A stretch of 64,000 nucleotides of DNA, from the NCBI RefSeq assembly GCF_016735595.1, contig NZ_JAERRB010000013.1:162544-226543 (forward strand), given 5' to 3'. The stretch is from Chryseolinea lacunae. GTDB taxonomy: Bacteria; Bacteroidota; Bacteroidia; Cytophagales; Cyclobacteriaceae. The position numbers were made by a program, and so were the translations under genes. The notes beneath the pieces were generated by a model. That model saw only the letters and a list, made by a program, of their open reading frames with translations, was not told where the DNA came from and searched no databases. Shown in pieces: positions 9,996-18,440 of the stretch. Within the stretch, counting starts at the first letter, position 1. Each line of letters opens with the position of its first letter.

Positions 9996-10043
9996 AACCC
10001 AGAGATAATCCACACCTTTAAAGCACTGGATTATCTCTGGGTT
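9996..10043. repeat. Perfect 17-bp inverted repeat
   Basis: The arms 9996-10012 (AACCCAGAGATAATCCA) and 10027-10043 (its exact complement) are separated by 14 bp. Further GGTTATCT and GGATTATCT words follow up to 10080, so the region holds a cluster of related 8-mers. It lacks a T tract for termination of the upstream-facing gene. It could be an operator cluster or an RNA hairpin in the receptor leader. Confidence 0.6.
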
Positions 10044-10111
10044 ATCTGTGGGCATGCTGTGGGTTATCTCTGGATTATCTCATCCTTTACGGGTGGCTTA
10101 GTTGTCTTAAA

Positions 10112-10127
10112 TTTAGATTACCCTAAA
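10112..10127 (+). promoter_or_regulatory. Candidate DtxR-family metal box (proximal)
   Basis: TTTAGATTACCCTAAA repeats the TTTAG-N6-CTAAA pattern and is extended by AA/TT on either side (10110-10129), giving a near-perfect palindrome. It lies 54 bp before the receptor start, a good place for a repressor to block the promoter. Confidence 0.55.
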
Positions 10128-10181
10128 TTATTATTTATTACAATCTAATTTATTAAGTTTGCTCATCTAAAAACCCTTCGC

Positions 10182-12422
10182 ATGCGTTTCGCTCTCTTCG
10201 GATTATTGATTTTGATAGGCAACCACCTCTATGGGCAGGGACAACCCGCTTTGCACGGCACGGTAACGGCCAATGGCGGAGAAGTTCCCTTTGTGAGCGT
10301 GGCCGTGCTGCATACTCACCTCGGCACCCGGACCGATTCCCTGGGCCGCTTTCATTTTCAACAACTCAGCCCCGGCACCTACACCCTGCAATTCTCAGGC
10401 GTGGGCTACATCACACAAAAGAAGGAAGTGACGGTGGCCGCAAACGCCCCGACCACCCTGAACGTGGACTTGCAGGAAGATGTGTCGCGGCTGGACGAAG
10501 TGGTGGTGACCGGCACGATGCGCGAAGTGACCAAGATGAACTCACCCATTCCCGTGGAAGTGTACTCGCCCACCTTTTTCATGAAGAACCAAACGCCAAA
10601 CATTTTCGAATCGCTCTCGATGGTGAATGGCGTGCAGCCCCAGGTGAACTGCAATGTTTGCAACACGGGCGACATCCACATCAATGGACTGGAAGGTCCC
10701 TACACCATGATCCTCATAGACGGCATGCCCATCGTGAGTAGCCTGTCAACCGTGTATGGCCTTGCCGGCATTCCCAACAGCCTGGTGAAACGCATGGAGA
10801 TTGTGAAAGGTCCGGCGTCCACACTCTATGGATCGGAAGCTGTGGGCGGTGTCATCAACATCATCACGAAAGATCCGCAGACCGCACCCAAGCTGCAGGT
10901 GGATGCGTTTGGCACCTCCATAGGCGAATACAACCTCGACGTGTCGGGAAGTCGCCAATGGAAATTTGCGTCGAGCCTGGTGGGCGTGAATGCGTTTGAC
11001 TACTGGCAGAAGCGCGACATCAATCACGACAACTTCACCGACGCCACGTTGCAACGCCGCATTTCTGTTTTCAACAAGTGGCGCTTCAATCGGCCCTCTG
11101 CAAAAAACGCTTCCATCGCCGGTCGCTACATCTACGAGAATCGCTGGGGAGGCGAGTTGCAGTGGACACCGGCCTATCGCGGCAGCAATGTTTATTATGG
11201 CGAATCCATCCACACCGAACGCGTGGAAGTGCTGGGCAACTATGAATGGAACACCGTGCCCGGCCTGCAGATCGACATGTCCTATAACCACCACTACCAG
11301 GATTCATACTACGGCGTGGTGAAATATGCCGCCACACAGGAAGTGGGCTTTGTGCAGGCCCGCTGGAGCAAACAGCTGGGGCATCACGACTTGCTGGCAG
11401 GCCTGCCCCTGCGCTATCAGTTCTATGACGACAACACCGTAGGCACCACTGCTTCCGACGGCGCCAACAAACCCAACACCACCGTGTTGCCCGGAATTTT
11501 TGTGCAGGACGAGATTGCCATCACCAAACGCTTCACCACCTTGCTCGGTGCGCGCTATGATCGCCACAACATTCACGGCAACATCTACACGCCGCGACTC
11601 AGTTTCAAATATTCGCCCAACGCCAACAACACCATCCGCCTCACCGGCGGCAGTGGCTACCGCGTGGTGAACCTCTTCACCGAAGACCACGCCGCCCTAA
11701 CCGGCGCACGTTCCGTAGAAATTCTGCACGACCTGAAACCGGAACAATCGTGGAACGCAAACCTGAACTATGCGCGCAACCTCATCCTGCCCAACGGCTT
11801 TGTGAGCCTGGACGCAAGCCTGTTCTATACCTACTTCAACAACAAGATCGTAGCCGACTACAACACCGACCCCAACAAAATCATATACGACAACCTGAAC
11901 GGCCACGCCATCTCAAAAGGCCTCACCTTCAACGCCGACGTGGCCCTGAACAACGGCCTGAAGTTCATCACCGGCGTGACGTGGATGGATGTGTTCCGCA
12001 TGGAAACAAAAAACAACGAAGCCACAAAAATCCCCCAGCAACACGCCCCACGCTTTTCAGGAACCTTCACCGTCAGCTACCAGCACGCCCCTTCCGGACT
12101 TTTGTTCGACCTCACCGGCCGCGTGAACGGCCCCATGCACCTGCCCGTGGTGCCCAACGACTACCGCCCCGAAATGTCGCCCTGGTATGCACTGGTGAAC
12201 CTGCAAGTCACAAAAACACTAAACAACAATCTGGAAATCTACGCCGGTGTGAAAAACCTCCTCAACTTCAAACCCAAAGATCCACTCTTGCGGCCTTTCG
12301 ATCCATTCGACCAACACATCGGCGAAGACAATCCTTACGGATATACTTTTGACACAACCTACAACTATGCGCCGATGCAGGGGATGCGGGGGCAGTTGGG
12401 TGTGCGTTGGACCGTGCAATAG
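10182..12422 (+). CDS. TonB-dependent outer membrane receptor
   Basis: A 746-residue outer membrane transporter. A signal peptide (about 1-19) is followed by a carboxypeptidase-regulatory-like domain (about 23-105, 'LHGTVTANGGEVPFVSVAVL...LGRFHFQQLSPGTYTLQFSGVGY'). The plug domain (about 110-235) contains 'ILIDGMPIVSS' and 'VKGPASTLYGSEAVGGVINIITK', and the 22-strand barrel ends 'GQLGVRWTVQ'. The plug contains a Cys pair in 'NCNVCNTGDIHINGLEG', seen in a Bacteroidota subgroup of small-ligand receptors rather than in SusC. No SusD partner is present. The upstream palindromes resemble DtxR-type boxes, which would fit uptake of an iron or manganese chelate; that is inference. Confidence 0.9.
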   Translation: MRFALFGLLILIGNHLYGQGQPALHGTVTANGGEVPFVSVAVLHTHLGTRTDSLGRFHFQQLSPGTYTLQFSGVGYITQKKEVTVAANAPTTLNVDLQEDVSRLDEVVVTGTMREVTKMNSPIPVEVYSPTFFMKNQTPNIFESLSMVNGVQPQVNCNVCNTGDIHINGLEGPYTMILIDGMPIVSSLSTVYGLAGIPNSLVKRMEIVKGPASTLYGSEAVGGVINIITKDPQTAPKLQVDAFGTSIGEYNLDVSGSRQWKFASSLVGVNAFDYWQKRDINHDNFTDATLQRRISVFNKWRFNRPSAKNASIAGRYIYENRWGGELQWTPAYRGSNVYYGESIHTERVEVLGNYEWNTVPGLQIDMSYNHHYQDSYYGVVKYAATQEVGFVQARWSKQLGHHDLLAGLPLRYQFYDDNTVGTTASDGANKPNTTVLPGIFVQDEIAITKRFTTLLGARYDRHNIHGNIYTPRLSFKYSPNANNTIRLTGGSGYRVVNLFTEDHAALTGARSVEILHDLKPEQSWNANLNYARNLILPNGFVSLDASLFYTYFNNKIVADYNTDPNKIIYDNLNGHAISKGLTFNADVALNNGLKFITGVTWMDVFRMETKNNEATKIPQQHAPRFSGTFTVSYQHAPSGLLFDLTGRVNGPMHLPVVPNDYRPEMSPWYALVNLQVTKTLNNNLEIYAGVKNLLNFKPKDPLLRPFDPFDQHIGEDNPYGYTFDTTYNYAPMQGMRGQLGVRWTVQ

Positions 12423-12450
12423 AAAAGGCTGCCGGGTGGCAGCCTTTTCA
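12423..12450 (+). terminator. Intrinsic terminator of the TonB receptor gene
   Basis: AAAAGGCTGCC and GGCAGCCTTTT flank a 4-nt loop directly after the TAG stop. Confidence 0.85.
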
Positions 12451-12614
12451 TTCCCTAAAACCTGTTTTCATTCTGCACTATTCTTCGTCTGATATACTTA
12501 CGAAGGTTGAGTGGTTTTTGGATTTATAGGATTTAGTTTTTTTGTAGCGTTGGTCACAACGACTTCTTTTAATAGAAACAATCAAAAACATCAACCGAAT
12601 ATCCTCCCTTTCGA

Positions 12615-13089
12615 CTAACCCTTCCGCTTCTTCTTGGGGGTCTTAAAGTAGTCATCCTCTTCTCTCGATTCCGGTTGGACACCTCCATTTGTGTCAACGT
12701 TAAAACTAACCCCGTGATTTTGTCCTTGCGATTGAACCCGGTCGATCACAATAAAGAAAACACTAACATCTATGCCAAATTGTACCAAAGTATCCAATAT
12801 GACTTTACAACGCTTAACGCCCAAAATGATCTGTATTGACTTCCTCCGTGCTCACAACTCCTCCAAGATAAACACGATACAACAACTGGTTTGAATTCGA
12901 TAAGTACCACTTAGCAAATCTATCCAATTCTAACTTGCCCTTCTCGCTCAATTCGATCGACGACTCCTGAAATTCAAACATTCCTATAGCATCCTTCATG
13001 ACTTCAGGTGACTTATGTTCCCCTTGTGCACTCGCAGAATTCACAATAGTCAAAATCAATATAATGGCAACTATTCTTATCGTAATCAT
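12615..13089 (-). pseudogene. Frameshifted OmpA-like domain protein
   Basis: Two overlapping frames read as one OmpA-type protein. The first (12814-13089, 91 aa) has a signal peptide ending ASAQ and the OmpA pattern 'ELSEKGKLELDRFAKWYLSNS', then stops after 'NTDHFGR'. The second frame (to 12615) continues with 'VKRCKVILDTLVQFGID', which matches the conserved OmpA stretch N-x-x-L-S-x-x-R-A-x-x-V-x-x-x-L-x-x-x-G-I. Removing one base around 12813-12819 joins them as 'DHFGVKRCKV'. The conserved Asp/Arg peptidoglycan-binding signature is only partly kept, and the C-terminus is Lys-rich. Either the gene is broken or there is a base-call error in the short G run. Confidence 0.65.
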
Positions 13090-13157
13090 TTCTTCCTTGG
13101 TTTGATTTTGTTGTGCGACTAAATTAAGCTTGCTCTGACCGATAAATTGAGCAAGCC

Positions 13158-13340
13158 CTAATTTTTATTGCCTTTCTGGCAATCTTTTAGTTTCGCCTGT
13201 GTCTCCTCTAATAAATGACGTGTTTTAAAATTCTCGTGAAGTATAAGGTCATTCTCTCTTTTAAGTGCAAAAGTGTAAACCATTAACACAGCACAAAGGA
13301 ATGCCAAAATTACAATCGATATTATTTTAAAACTTTTCAT
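13158..13340 (-). CDS. Small single-pass membrane protein with coiled-coil tail
   Basis: 60 residues: a basic start, one membrane helix (about 5-26, 'IISIVILAFLCAVLMVYTFAL') and a charged helical tail (about 28-58, 'LILHENFKTRHLLEETQAKL') that looks like a short coiled coil. The layout resembles small DivIC/FtsL-like or phage-spanin-like membrane proteins, but no family motif is recognisable. It lies between the broken OmpA gene and the RHS island. Confidence 0.5.
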   Translation of the reverse strand: MKSFKIISIVILAFLCAVLMVYTFALKRENDLILHENFKTRHLLEETQAKLKDCQKGNKN

Positions 13341-13446
13341 ATATCAGTCATTTCTGTTTTTTTGTTTTGGGCAGTCCCATGCATCAACTTCAATACGTTT
13401 ATCATCCAAGAGTCATAAGTTGCAGTAGCTTAACACCTTAAAAATG

Positions 13447-13484
13447 AAAAAGGCTGCCTCAGACTTTTGAGACGGCCTCTTTTT
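13447..13484. terminator. Imperfect hairpin with U-rich flanks
   Basis: AGGCTGCCTCAGACTTTTGAGACGGCCT forms an imperfect stem with A-runs on the left and T-runs on the right (TCTTTTT), so it may terminate transcription from either side. It separates the small membrane gene from the RHS island. Confidence 0.55.
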
Positions 13485-13584
13485 AAAATTCCCTATTCTC
13501 TCTCGAATTAAAGAGTTAAATATTATCATCAAAGAACGTCGTCACTAGCTTCATACTACAGACCTTGGACAAAAACAATAATTA

Positions 13585-14112
13585 TCACTTATTCATATCC
13601 CTTGCATACATTAGCAAATGCTCGGTAAAATGAGCATATATCTCTGGAGCAATCGGGTTAGGTTTTACAAAAAAAGATAATCTTGATTCGCCATGCCTTA
13701 ATCCGTTTGAAGTTATCATAACAAAATAGGCAACATTTCCTGATGCAATTTCGTAACCGTCCTTATAGAAATCAGACTCAAAACTCACATAACCATTTCG
13801 ATATGAGCTTGCATTAAACATTTTTTTATATAAATTATCCCCACTTTGAAACAATGTATCCCTCAAATAAACTTCCCCGCTTTTGGCTGTAATGTCAATA
13901 AAATACTCCTGAAAAGAATCTGCATTTTCAATCAACACAACAAACTGAACGTCCCCTGAGGAAAACACCGCATAGTTCTTATCCTTCACCTGAACAGCTA
14001 AATATTTATTAACCACCTGCTCGGCGGCCAACCGACTCACTTCTTCTTCCTTTTTTTGCGCACAAGACTGAAACGCAACTAACAAAAACAATAAAATTAA
14101 CCGCTTTCTCAT
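13585..14112 (-). CDS. Lipoprotein, candidate immunity gene of the HEVFGH RHS module
   Basis: A 175-residue predicted lipoprotein (signal 'LILLFLLVAFQSC', lipidated Cys at about residue 17), AT-rich. No known domain is recognised. Its start lies 6 bp after the stop of the RHS module at 14119-15060, the position where RHS toxins carry their immunity gene. An envelope-anchored immunity protein would fit a toxin acting in the periplasm or a metallopeptidase tip. Function is inferred from position only. Confidence 0.6.
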   Translation of the reverse strand: MRKRLILLFLLVAFQSCAQKKEEEVSRLAAEQVVNKYLAVQVKDKNYAVFSSGDVQFVVLIENADSFQEYFIDITAKSGEVYLRDTLFQSGDNLYKKMFNASSYRNGYVSFESDFYKDGYEIASGNVAYFVMITSNGLRHGESRLSFFVKPNPIAPEIYAHFTEHLLMYARDMNK

Positions 14113-14118
14113 TTTAGT

Positions 14119-15060
14119 TTATTTAGGGAGGTCGCTTGGGTTGTCTATTTTACCACCAGAATGGTTTGAACCATCTCTTTGTTCCTGAATTTTCAACACC
14201 CTCCTTACCAGATTCTCAGTTTGAGTAGCATGGGTATTATTGATCGCATTTGATGTTTTCTTTGCTGTCGGAATGCCGTGTCCAAATACTTCGTGAAAAG
14301 CATCCAACTCTCTCCGTCCTCCTGAATTGGTTATCCCTGCCCCTTCCAGAATAACAGAGTGAGATCCTTCTGACGTTGGGAAATTTTGACCGCTTCCTCC
14401 CGACGCCTTTACTTCATCGGCCTTCCTACCTGTTGGCATCTCAGGCACTGGTATATTGTTTCGGTATAAAGTTTCGTTATAGTGGCATTCATCCCTTCCG
14501 TCGCCCCTGGAGATAAATCCTCACCAAGTACCGCATATTCGACCATATGAACATAATCGGAGTTAATAGCTCCCGCTACCATGTCTACTAAAGCTAAATC
14601 ATCCCCCTCTAACCCCTCTTTTGCCTTTGCCAAAGCATTCGCATCTATTTTATTAAATTTCTTCCCATCTCCTTTTCTTCCCTGTGCGAGTGAGTAGCCC
14701 TCTGAATGCGTCAAATTTCGCATCGACAAATACTACATTCATGTCATTTTGCATTTTCTCAGCATCATCTTTGGTGACACCCACCACTTCTCTTCCGTCT
14801 GGGTCAATTGAACTTAGAGGATTATTCAGAACATAACCGTACGCCGTATCGGTATGATAAATCTCGCTAAGTGGATCAATCGTTCCCCACCTTCCAATAT
14901 CATTCATGTACATCCTCGATCCGTAGTCCAACCAGCCCAGATTCAAAGCGTCCTGCAACTCCTTACCGTTGTATTGGTAGCGATTCGCTATACCACCCTC
15001 TCTACGATTCGAGTTGAAGGTTAGCCCGAATGGACAATGATCAAGTTCAACTTTTAGCAA
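14119..15060 (-). pseudogene. Startless RHS core module with metallopeptidase-like tip, two frameshifts
   Basis: The module begins directly after the stop of the gene at 15061 with an RHS core: '[15 protein letters not shown]', 'YNGKELQDALNLGWLDYGSRMYMNDIGRWGTIDP' and 'GYVLNNPLSSIDPDG'. The frame shifts near 14700 (to the segment 'GYSLAQGRKGDGKKFNKID') and shifts back near 14455-14462, restoring the original frame at 'RNNIPVPEMPTGRKADEVK'. The tip contains 'LDAFHEVFGHGIP', an HExxGH zinc-metallopeptidase-type motif, followed by 'NNTHATQTENLVRRVLKIQEQ'. Natural RHS proteins are over 1000 aa, so the whole N-terminus is missing. It is a displaced tip cassette, now decayed or carrying sequencing errors. 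Confidence 0.75.
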
Positions 15061-15345
15061 TTACTTATCCGAGCCAACGTTCGAACGCTTTCTAACGAGT
15101 TGGAACAGAATAGCAACACCGAAGAGAAAGATTTGAGCATATGTTACCTCTAGACTGTACATTGTACCTTCATAAATTCCATTGGAAAACTTTATCGAAG
15201 TATTCAATAGGCGTTCAGAATTTACGGAAACGTCCAAATTGCTTGCATACTCCGTAATACTTGAAATGTTCTTGCTTATTCGAAGATATTGATAGATGAA
15301 TGTCAGCCCCAACAGCGAAGTAAGCGCAATGTTTACAAATTTCAT
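15061..15345 (-). CDS. Two-helix membrane protein, candidate immunity gene
   Basis: About 94 residues from the ATG at 15345 (the frame stays open upstream but that part overlaps the RHS module). Two membrane helices are visible: 'FVNIALTSLLGLTFIYQYL' at the N-terminus and 'AQIFLFGVAILFQLV' near the C-terminus, with a soluble loop of about 45 residues between them and a basic tail. It starts 8 bp after the stop of the RHS fragment 15353-16225, as expected for a cognate immunity gene. No family is recognised. The next RHS piece begins at the codon after its stop. Confidence 0.55.
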   Translation of the reverse strand: MKFVNIALTSLLGLTFIYQYLRISKNISSITEYASNLDVSVNSERLLNTSIKFSNGIYEGTMYSLEVTYAQIFLFGVAILFQLVRKRSNVGSDK

Positions 15346-15352
15346 TCGCAGA

Positions 15353-16225
15353 TTATTTTTTGGTTGATTCACTCTCGTCCTTTTTATACAATTCGGCCCA
15401 CTTAGCAGTGTCAAAAACTGCATTACCATTTTTATCCGTTTTGAAGGGAATAGAAATTTTCGAAGTGCTGGCGCCAGCCTCGTCCCGACCGGCTTTCAAG
15501 CTTCCTATTGTAAACGAACCATCGTTTCCATTTCCGTCTCCCATTTTTATTGAATATGCTTTGTTTTGATCACCACCAGTCATTTGGGTTGTTATCGCCA
15601 TGACGCCGCCATCCATAGAAATATTGATGGCGAACTCTGCATCTTCAATATTTCCTTGCAGGTTTGAGCCGGCTTTTGTGTCCGTCCCATTCATGCTTTC
15701 ATCGAAGTTATCCAGATCACCCGTGAACATATCAAAAAATTCCTCGACCAGGCTGTCGCCTACTTCGTCTAATTCTTTCGATAGAATGGTCCCATTCGAA
15801 CTCTCTACTTTTGCTTTCGTCTCTTTGTAATCTCCACCATTAGGCGCTTCGGCAAAATTTCTATTGTATACCTTGTTATCAACCCGTCTTTCTGCGCCTC
15901 CCCCAGTGTAAATTGTTCCTCCGGGTTGATGAGCCGTGAATTCCGCCGTTGTGACGAGAACCTTCTCTAACCCCTCGAGCTCTCTATGTGCGACCACTTG
16001 GTTCTCTGAAAATGCGTAAGGACTATTGTATACATACTTATCCGCCAATGGATCTATGTTGAAGAACCTTCCAATATCGGGCTGGTGATTTCTCCACTTA
16101 AACGAGTCCCAGCCAAGACTCAGTTCATCAATGTGTTCTTGCCCCTGGAATTTGAATTTCTGATCAACGCTGTTCTCGCGTTCGTACGAGTTAAATGTTA
16201 GCCCGAACGGATAGTAGTCATCTAA
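15353..16225 (-). pseudogene. Startless RHS tip module with unknown C-terminal domain
   Basis: An open frame of 290 codons that begins at the codon after the TAG stop of the preceding gene (16226-16228), reading '[20 protein letters not shown]'. It continues through the RHS core ('RNHQPDIGRFFNIDPLADKYVYNSPYAFSENQVVAHRELEG') into a tip domain of about 200 residues. This tip is rich in Gly, Asp and Ser, with no recognised toxin motif ('AEFAINISMDGGVMAITTQMTGG', 'DTAKWAELYKKDE'). There is no ATG near the beginning; an internal TTG at 16048 exists but would delete the core. It behaves as a silent cassette that needs recombination into a full RHS gene to be expressed. The gene after it (15061-15345) would be its immunity gene. 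Confidence 0.7.
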
Positions 16226-16762
16226 CTATACAGGCCAATTATCGCTCCGATAAGTTACTTCAAGTATTCGAAGTGCGCTCAAGTCATAACGTACTGTAAG
16301 TCGAAAATGCTTGTCGGAGCTCTCGAATTCTGAATCTGAAAGCGGAGTCCATTTTTGACTTACGATTAGTTCCTTGACTTCGGCCAGAAGATTTTCTTGA
16401 ATTGTAGACAGATCCTCTGACTTTTCTTTTGCTTTTATATGAAGGTTAAAATAGACTAATTTGCCTGCATCGAATCCTGCTACGGCACTCAGCCTTACCT
16501 TTGTGCTTGAAAGAATTGTGTCCTGAAACAAAAGATATTGCTCAAAGTCTGGTACGTTAAAACTATCATCAATGTTAAATTTGGGGATTTTCGATTTAAC
16601 GGTTTCAATACCATCGCAAATACAAACCCTCCCTGCGAAGGGATAGTAAAGTTGTTCACCGGACAAATTGGGTGGACAGACTTCGTTAACACGCGCCCGG
16701 CTACACGCCCAAATTGTTGACATAACAACAAAGATAGCAGCACTATTTTTTACCAGCACCAT
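16226..16762 (-). CDS. Cys-containing lipoprotein, candidate immunity gene
   Basis: About 178 residues from ATG 16762 (an ATG at 16786 is an alternative). The signal 'NSAAIFVVMSTIWAC' ends in a plausible lipobox. The mature part holds several Cys ('EVCPPN', 'GRVCICDG') and a basic alpha/beta-looking domain ('LLAEVKELIVSQKWTPLSDSEF', 'HFRLTVRYDLSALRILEVTY'). The start overlaps the end of the RHS gene 16743-17744 by 20 bp, which implies translational coupling and a toxin-immunity relation. Family unknown. Confidence 0.6.
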   Translation of the reverse strand: MVLVKNSAAIFVVMSTIWACSRARVNEVCPPNLSGEQLYYPFAGRVCICDGIETVKSKIPKFNIDDSFNVPDFEQYLLFQDTILSSTKVRLSAVAGFDAGKLVYFNLHIKAKEKSEDLSTIQENLLAEVKELIVSQKWTPLSDSEFESSDKHFRLTVRYDLSALRILEVTYRSDNWPV

Positions 16763-17744
16763 CAAGTATTGCCTTCGAAATTGCATAATGTAATTGTTTG
16801 ACCACTTTTGAATCACTGCTAAAGATTTTCTCTTGACCTGAAATGATTTTACTGATAGATTTATCATTTCCATATTCAGTTGATTTTAAAATCTGAACGG
16901 ATGCAGCGTTTAAAAACCCCGCGACATTCTCCGGTGATTTTGCTAGTTCATTAATATCAAAGTTCTTTCCAAAATCACGTCCATATGCATTATTGATAAG
17001 ATCAGCGGCATCGTCACGATTATCTGCCGAAAAACCCCGCTCTCGCTCGTGAAAATCGCCAGCCTCTTTTGCGAATTCCTCTCCAAAAGCCGACGTAACC
17101 AGTGCTTGGCCAACAAAATGTCTAACGGTGTTGCCTGCGCCTGATGCCCACAGTGCTCCGGGGTCTTCCCCTGTTTTCGCCCCAATTGCCTTCGAGAACT
17201 CAAAATCCGAGCCCGTTCTTGGATACTCTCCACCGTTAACAGCCCCGACCATACCCGCAGTTCCGGCCGCCTTACTATAACCGTGATCAAACACAAAACC
17301 TATCCTGGTCGATGTACCATTATTGTCATAGGTGACAGTTTTATTCACACCATTATAGCTGTGGACGATTGTTGCTTGAGAATTTTTAGTGGAGCTCTTG
17401 TAGACAAAAGAAGCATCTGTCGCATTCACAGCCTCTAGCCCCTCTAGTTCGATGTGTGACGTTACTTTATTCTCACTAAACGCATAGGGAGAATTATAAA
17501 AATACTTCTCTGCGAGAGGGTCGATAGAAAAAAAACGTCCAATCTCCGGTTGATGATTCCGCCATTTGAATGAGTCCCATCCTAGGTCTAGCGCATCGAT
17601 ACACTCCTGACCCTGGAATTTGAAGCGATTTTTAACACTGTTTTCACGCTGATAGGAGTTGTACGCAAGCCCGAATGGATAGTAATCATCTTGCTGCACC
17701 ACAGGTCCCTTCACCTGCTCCACCTTAAAATCATCAAAGAACAC
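16743..17744 (-). CDS. N-terminally truncated RHS protein with DUF6973-like tip
   Basis: About 333 residues, apparently starting at a GTG inside an RHS repeat region ('[30 protein letters not shown]'). The RHS core runs to 'YNSPYAFSENKVTSHIELEG' (about residue 105). The tip (about 150-333) contains 'DPGALWASGAGNTVRHFVGQ', 'FAKEAGDFHERERG' and 'DDAADLINNAYGRDFG'. This order of conserved His/Asp and the NNAxGR motif resembles DUF6973 domains found on bacterial toxins and surface proteins. The upstream frame closes shortly before the GTG, so the rest of the RHS shell is gone. The immunity candidate at 16226-16762 overlaps its end. Confidence 0.65.
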   Translation of the reverse strand: MFFDDFKVEQVKGPVVQQDDYYPFGLAYNSYQRENSVKNRFKFQGQECIDALDLGWDSFKWRNHQPEIGRFFSIDPLAEKYFYNSPYAFSENKVTSHIELEGLEAVNATDASFVYKSSTKNSQATIVHSYNGVNKTVTYDNNGTSTRIGFVFDHGYSKAAGTAGMVGAVNGGEYPRTGSDFEFSKAIGAKTGEDPGALWASGAGNTVRHFVGQALVTSAFGEEFAKEAGDFHERERGFSADNRDDAADLINNAYGRDFGKNFDINELAKSPENVAGFLNAASVQILKSTEYGNDKSISKIISGQEKIFSSDSKVVKQLHYAISKAILDGAGKK

Positions 17745-17916
17745 CTCTCGTGCCTCTGCGCAACCTGACAGCTATACTCTCATGCTCCTAGCATGGTTTT
17801 TTCAAAGAACAACGCCCGGCATATACTGGGCAGGTTAAAGGTAAGAGTTTGCTTGGGCGGCAACAACTTTTTTGCTGGTGACGAACACGTTTTATTTTCA
17901 ATTGAAAAAACAAGGC

Positions 17917-18252
17917 CTATGTCCTAACACCATATTGCGATAGATCGATGTCTATTTCCAGTGTCTTTAGTGTATCAAAAAGACTTTCATGCGCATACAC
18001 ACCATTGATCCCTTCATAAAATGTAAATACGAGGTATGCATTAGGGTTTAGACGAGTAGCGAGTAATTCATCATCAACACTATCAGTGTATGCTTGATTA
18101 AACGCTTCGAACTCTTTGCCATAATATGGTGCAACAACTATTCGATTGATCTCAGTCTCAACGCCGTTCGAGTCAACAGTTTCGCCTTCTAAATAGCTAA
18201 AGTCATTACGGATTTTAATAGCCTGCTCCAGGGTCAGTTTGGGGTCACTCAT
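17917..18252 (-). CDS. Small acidic cytoplasmic protein, unknown (possible orphan immunity)
   Basis: 111 residues, acidic, no signal peptide or membrane helix. It starts 'MSDPKLTLEQAIKIRNDFSYLEGETVDSNG' and ends 'LFDTLKTLEIDIDLSQYG'. The sequence suggests a small alpha/beta protein, and no family is recognised. It lies at the 5' edge of the RHS module 16743-17744 and is divergent from the gene at 18441. The shared intergenic region holds a tandem palindromic repeat about 40 bp from its start. An orphan immunity gene is plausible given the location. Confidence 0.5.
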   Translation of the reverse strand: MSDPKLTLEQAIKIRNDFSYLEGETVDSNGVETEINRIVVAPYYGKEFEAFNQAYTDSVDDELLATRLNPNAYLVFTFYEGINGVYAHESLFDTLKTLEIDIDLSQYGVRT

Positions 18253-18292
18253 CTTTTGTAGGATTACTAACTGTTCAAAGTTAATCCTTAAG

Positions 18293-18331
18293 CCAACGAT
18301 ATTTCGTCGGCACCAACGATATTTCGTCGGC
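18293..18331. repeat. Tandem palindromic element, copy 1
   Basis: Two identical copies of CCAACGATATTTCGTCGGC (18293-18311 and 18313-18331) repeat with a 20-bp period. Each is an 18-bp near-palindrome, consensus CCRACGAWATWTCGTYGG. It sits between divergent genes, 41 bp from the start at 18252 and about 110 bp from the start at 18441. The same element, in the opposite orientation, occurs at 58770-58808. Confidence 0.75.
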
Positions 18332-18440
18332 TTAGCCTATGCCTAGTTATCTATAATCCTGCAAAACACTATCAAAAAACCACTTTCGACTTTGGCACTA
18401 ATCTTGGCTTAAAGGCGAAAAACTTAAACACGTTTCAATT

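Larger units (their letters stand above)
9552..10181. other. 630-bp non-coding region between the lipoprotein and TonB receptor genes
   Basis: No credible ORF. It carries the divergent promoters of both neighbours, two TTTAG-N6-CTAAA palindromes (9844 and 10112), and a 17-bp perfect inverted repeat (9996-10043) followed by further copies of GGGTTATCT/GGATTATCT words. The last 60 bp are very AT-rich, as expected for a promoter. Confidence 0.6.
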
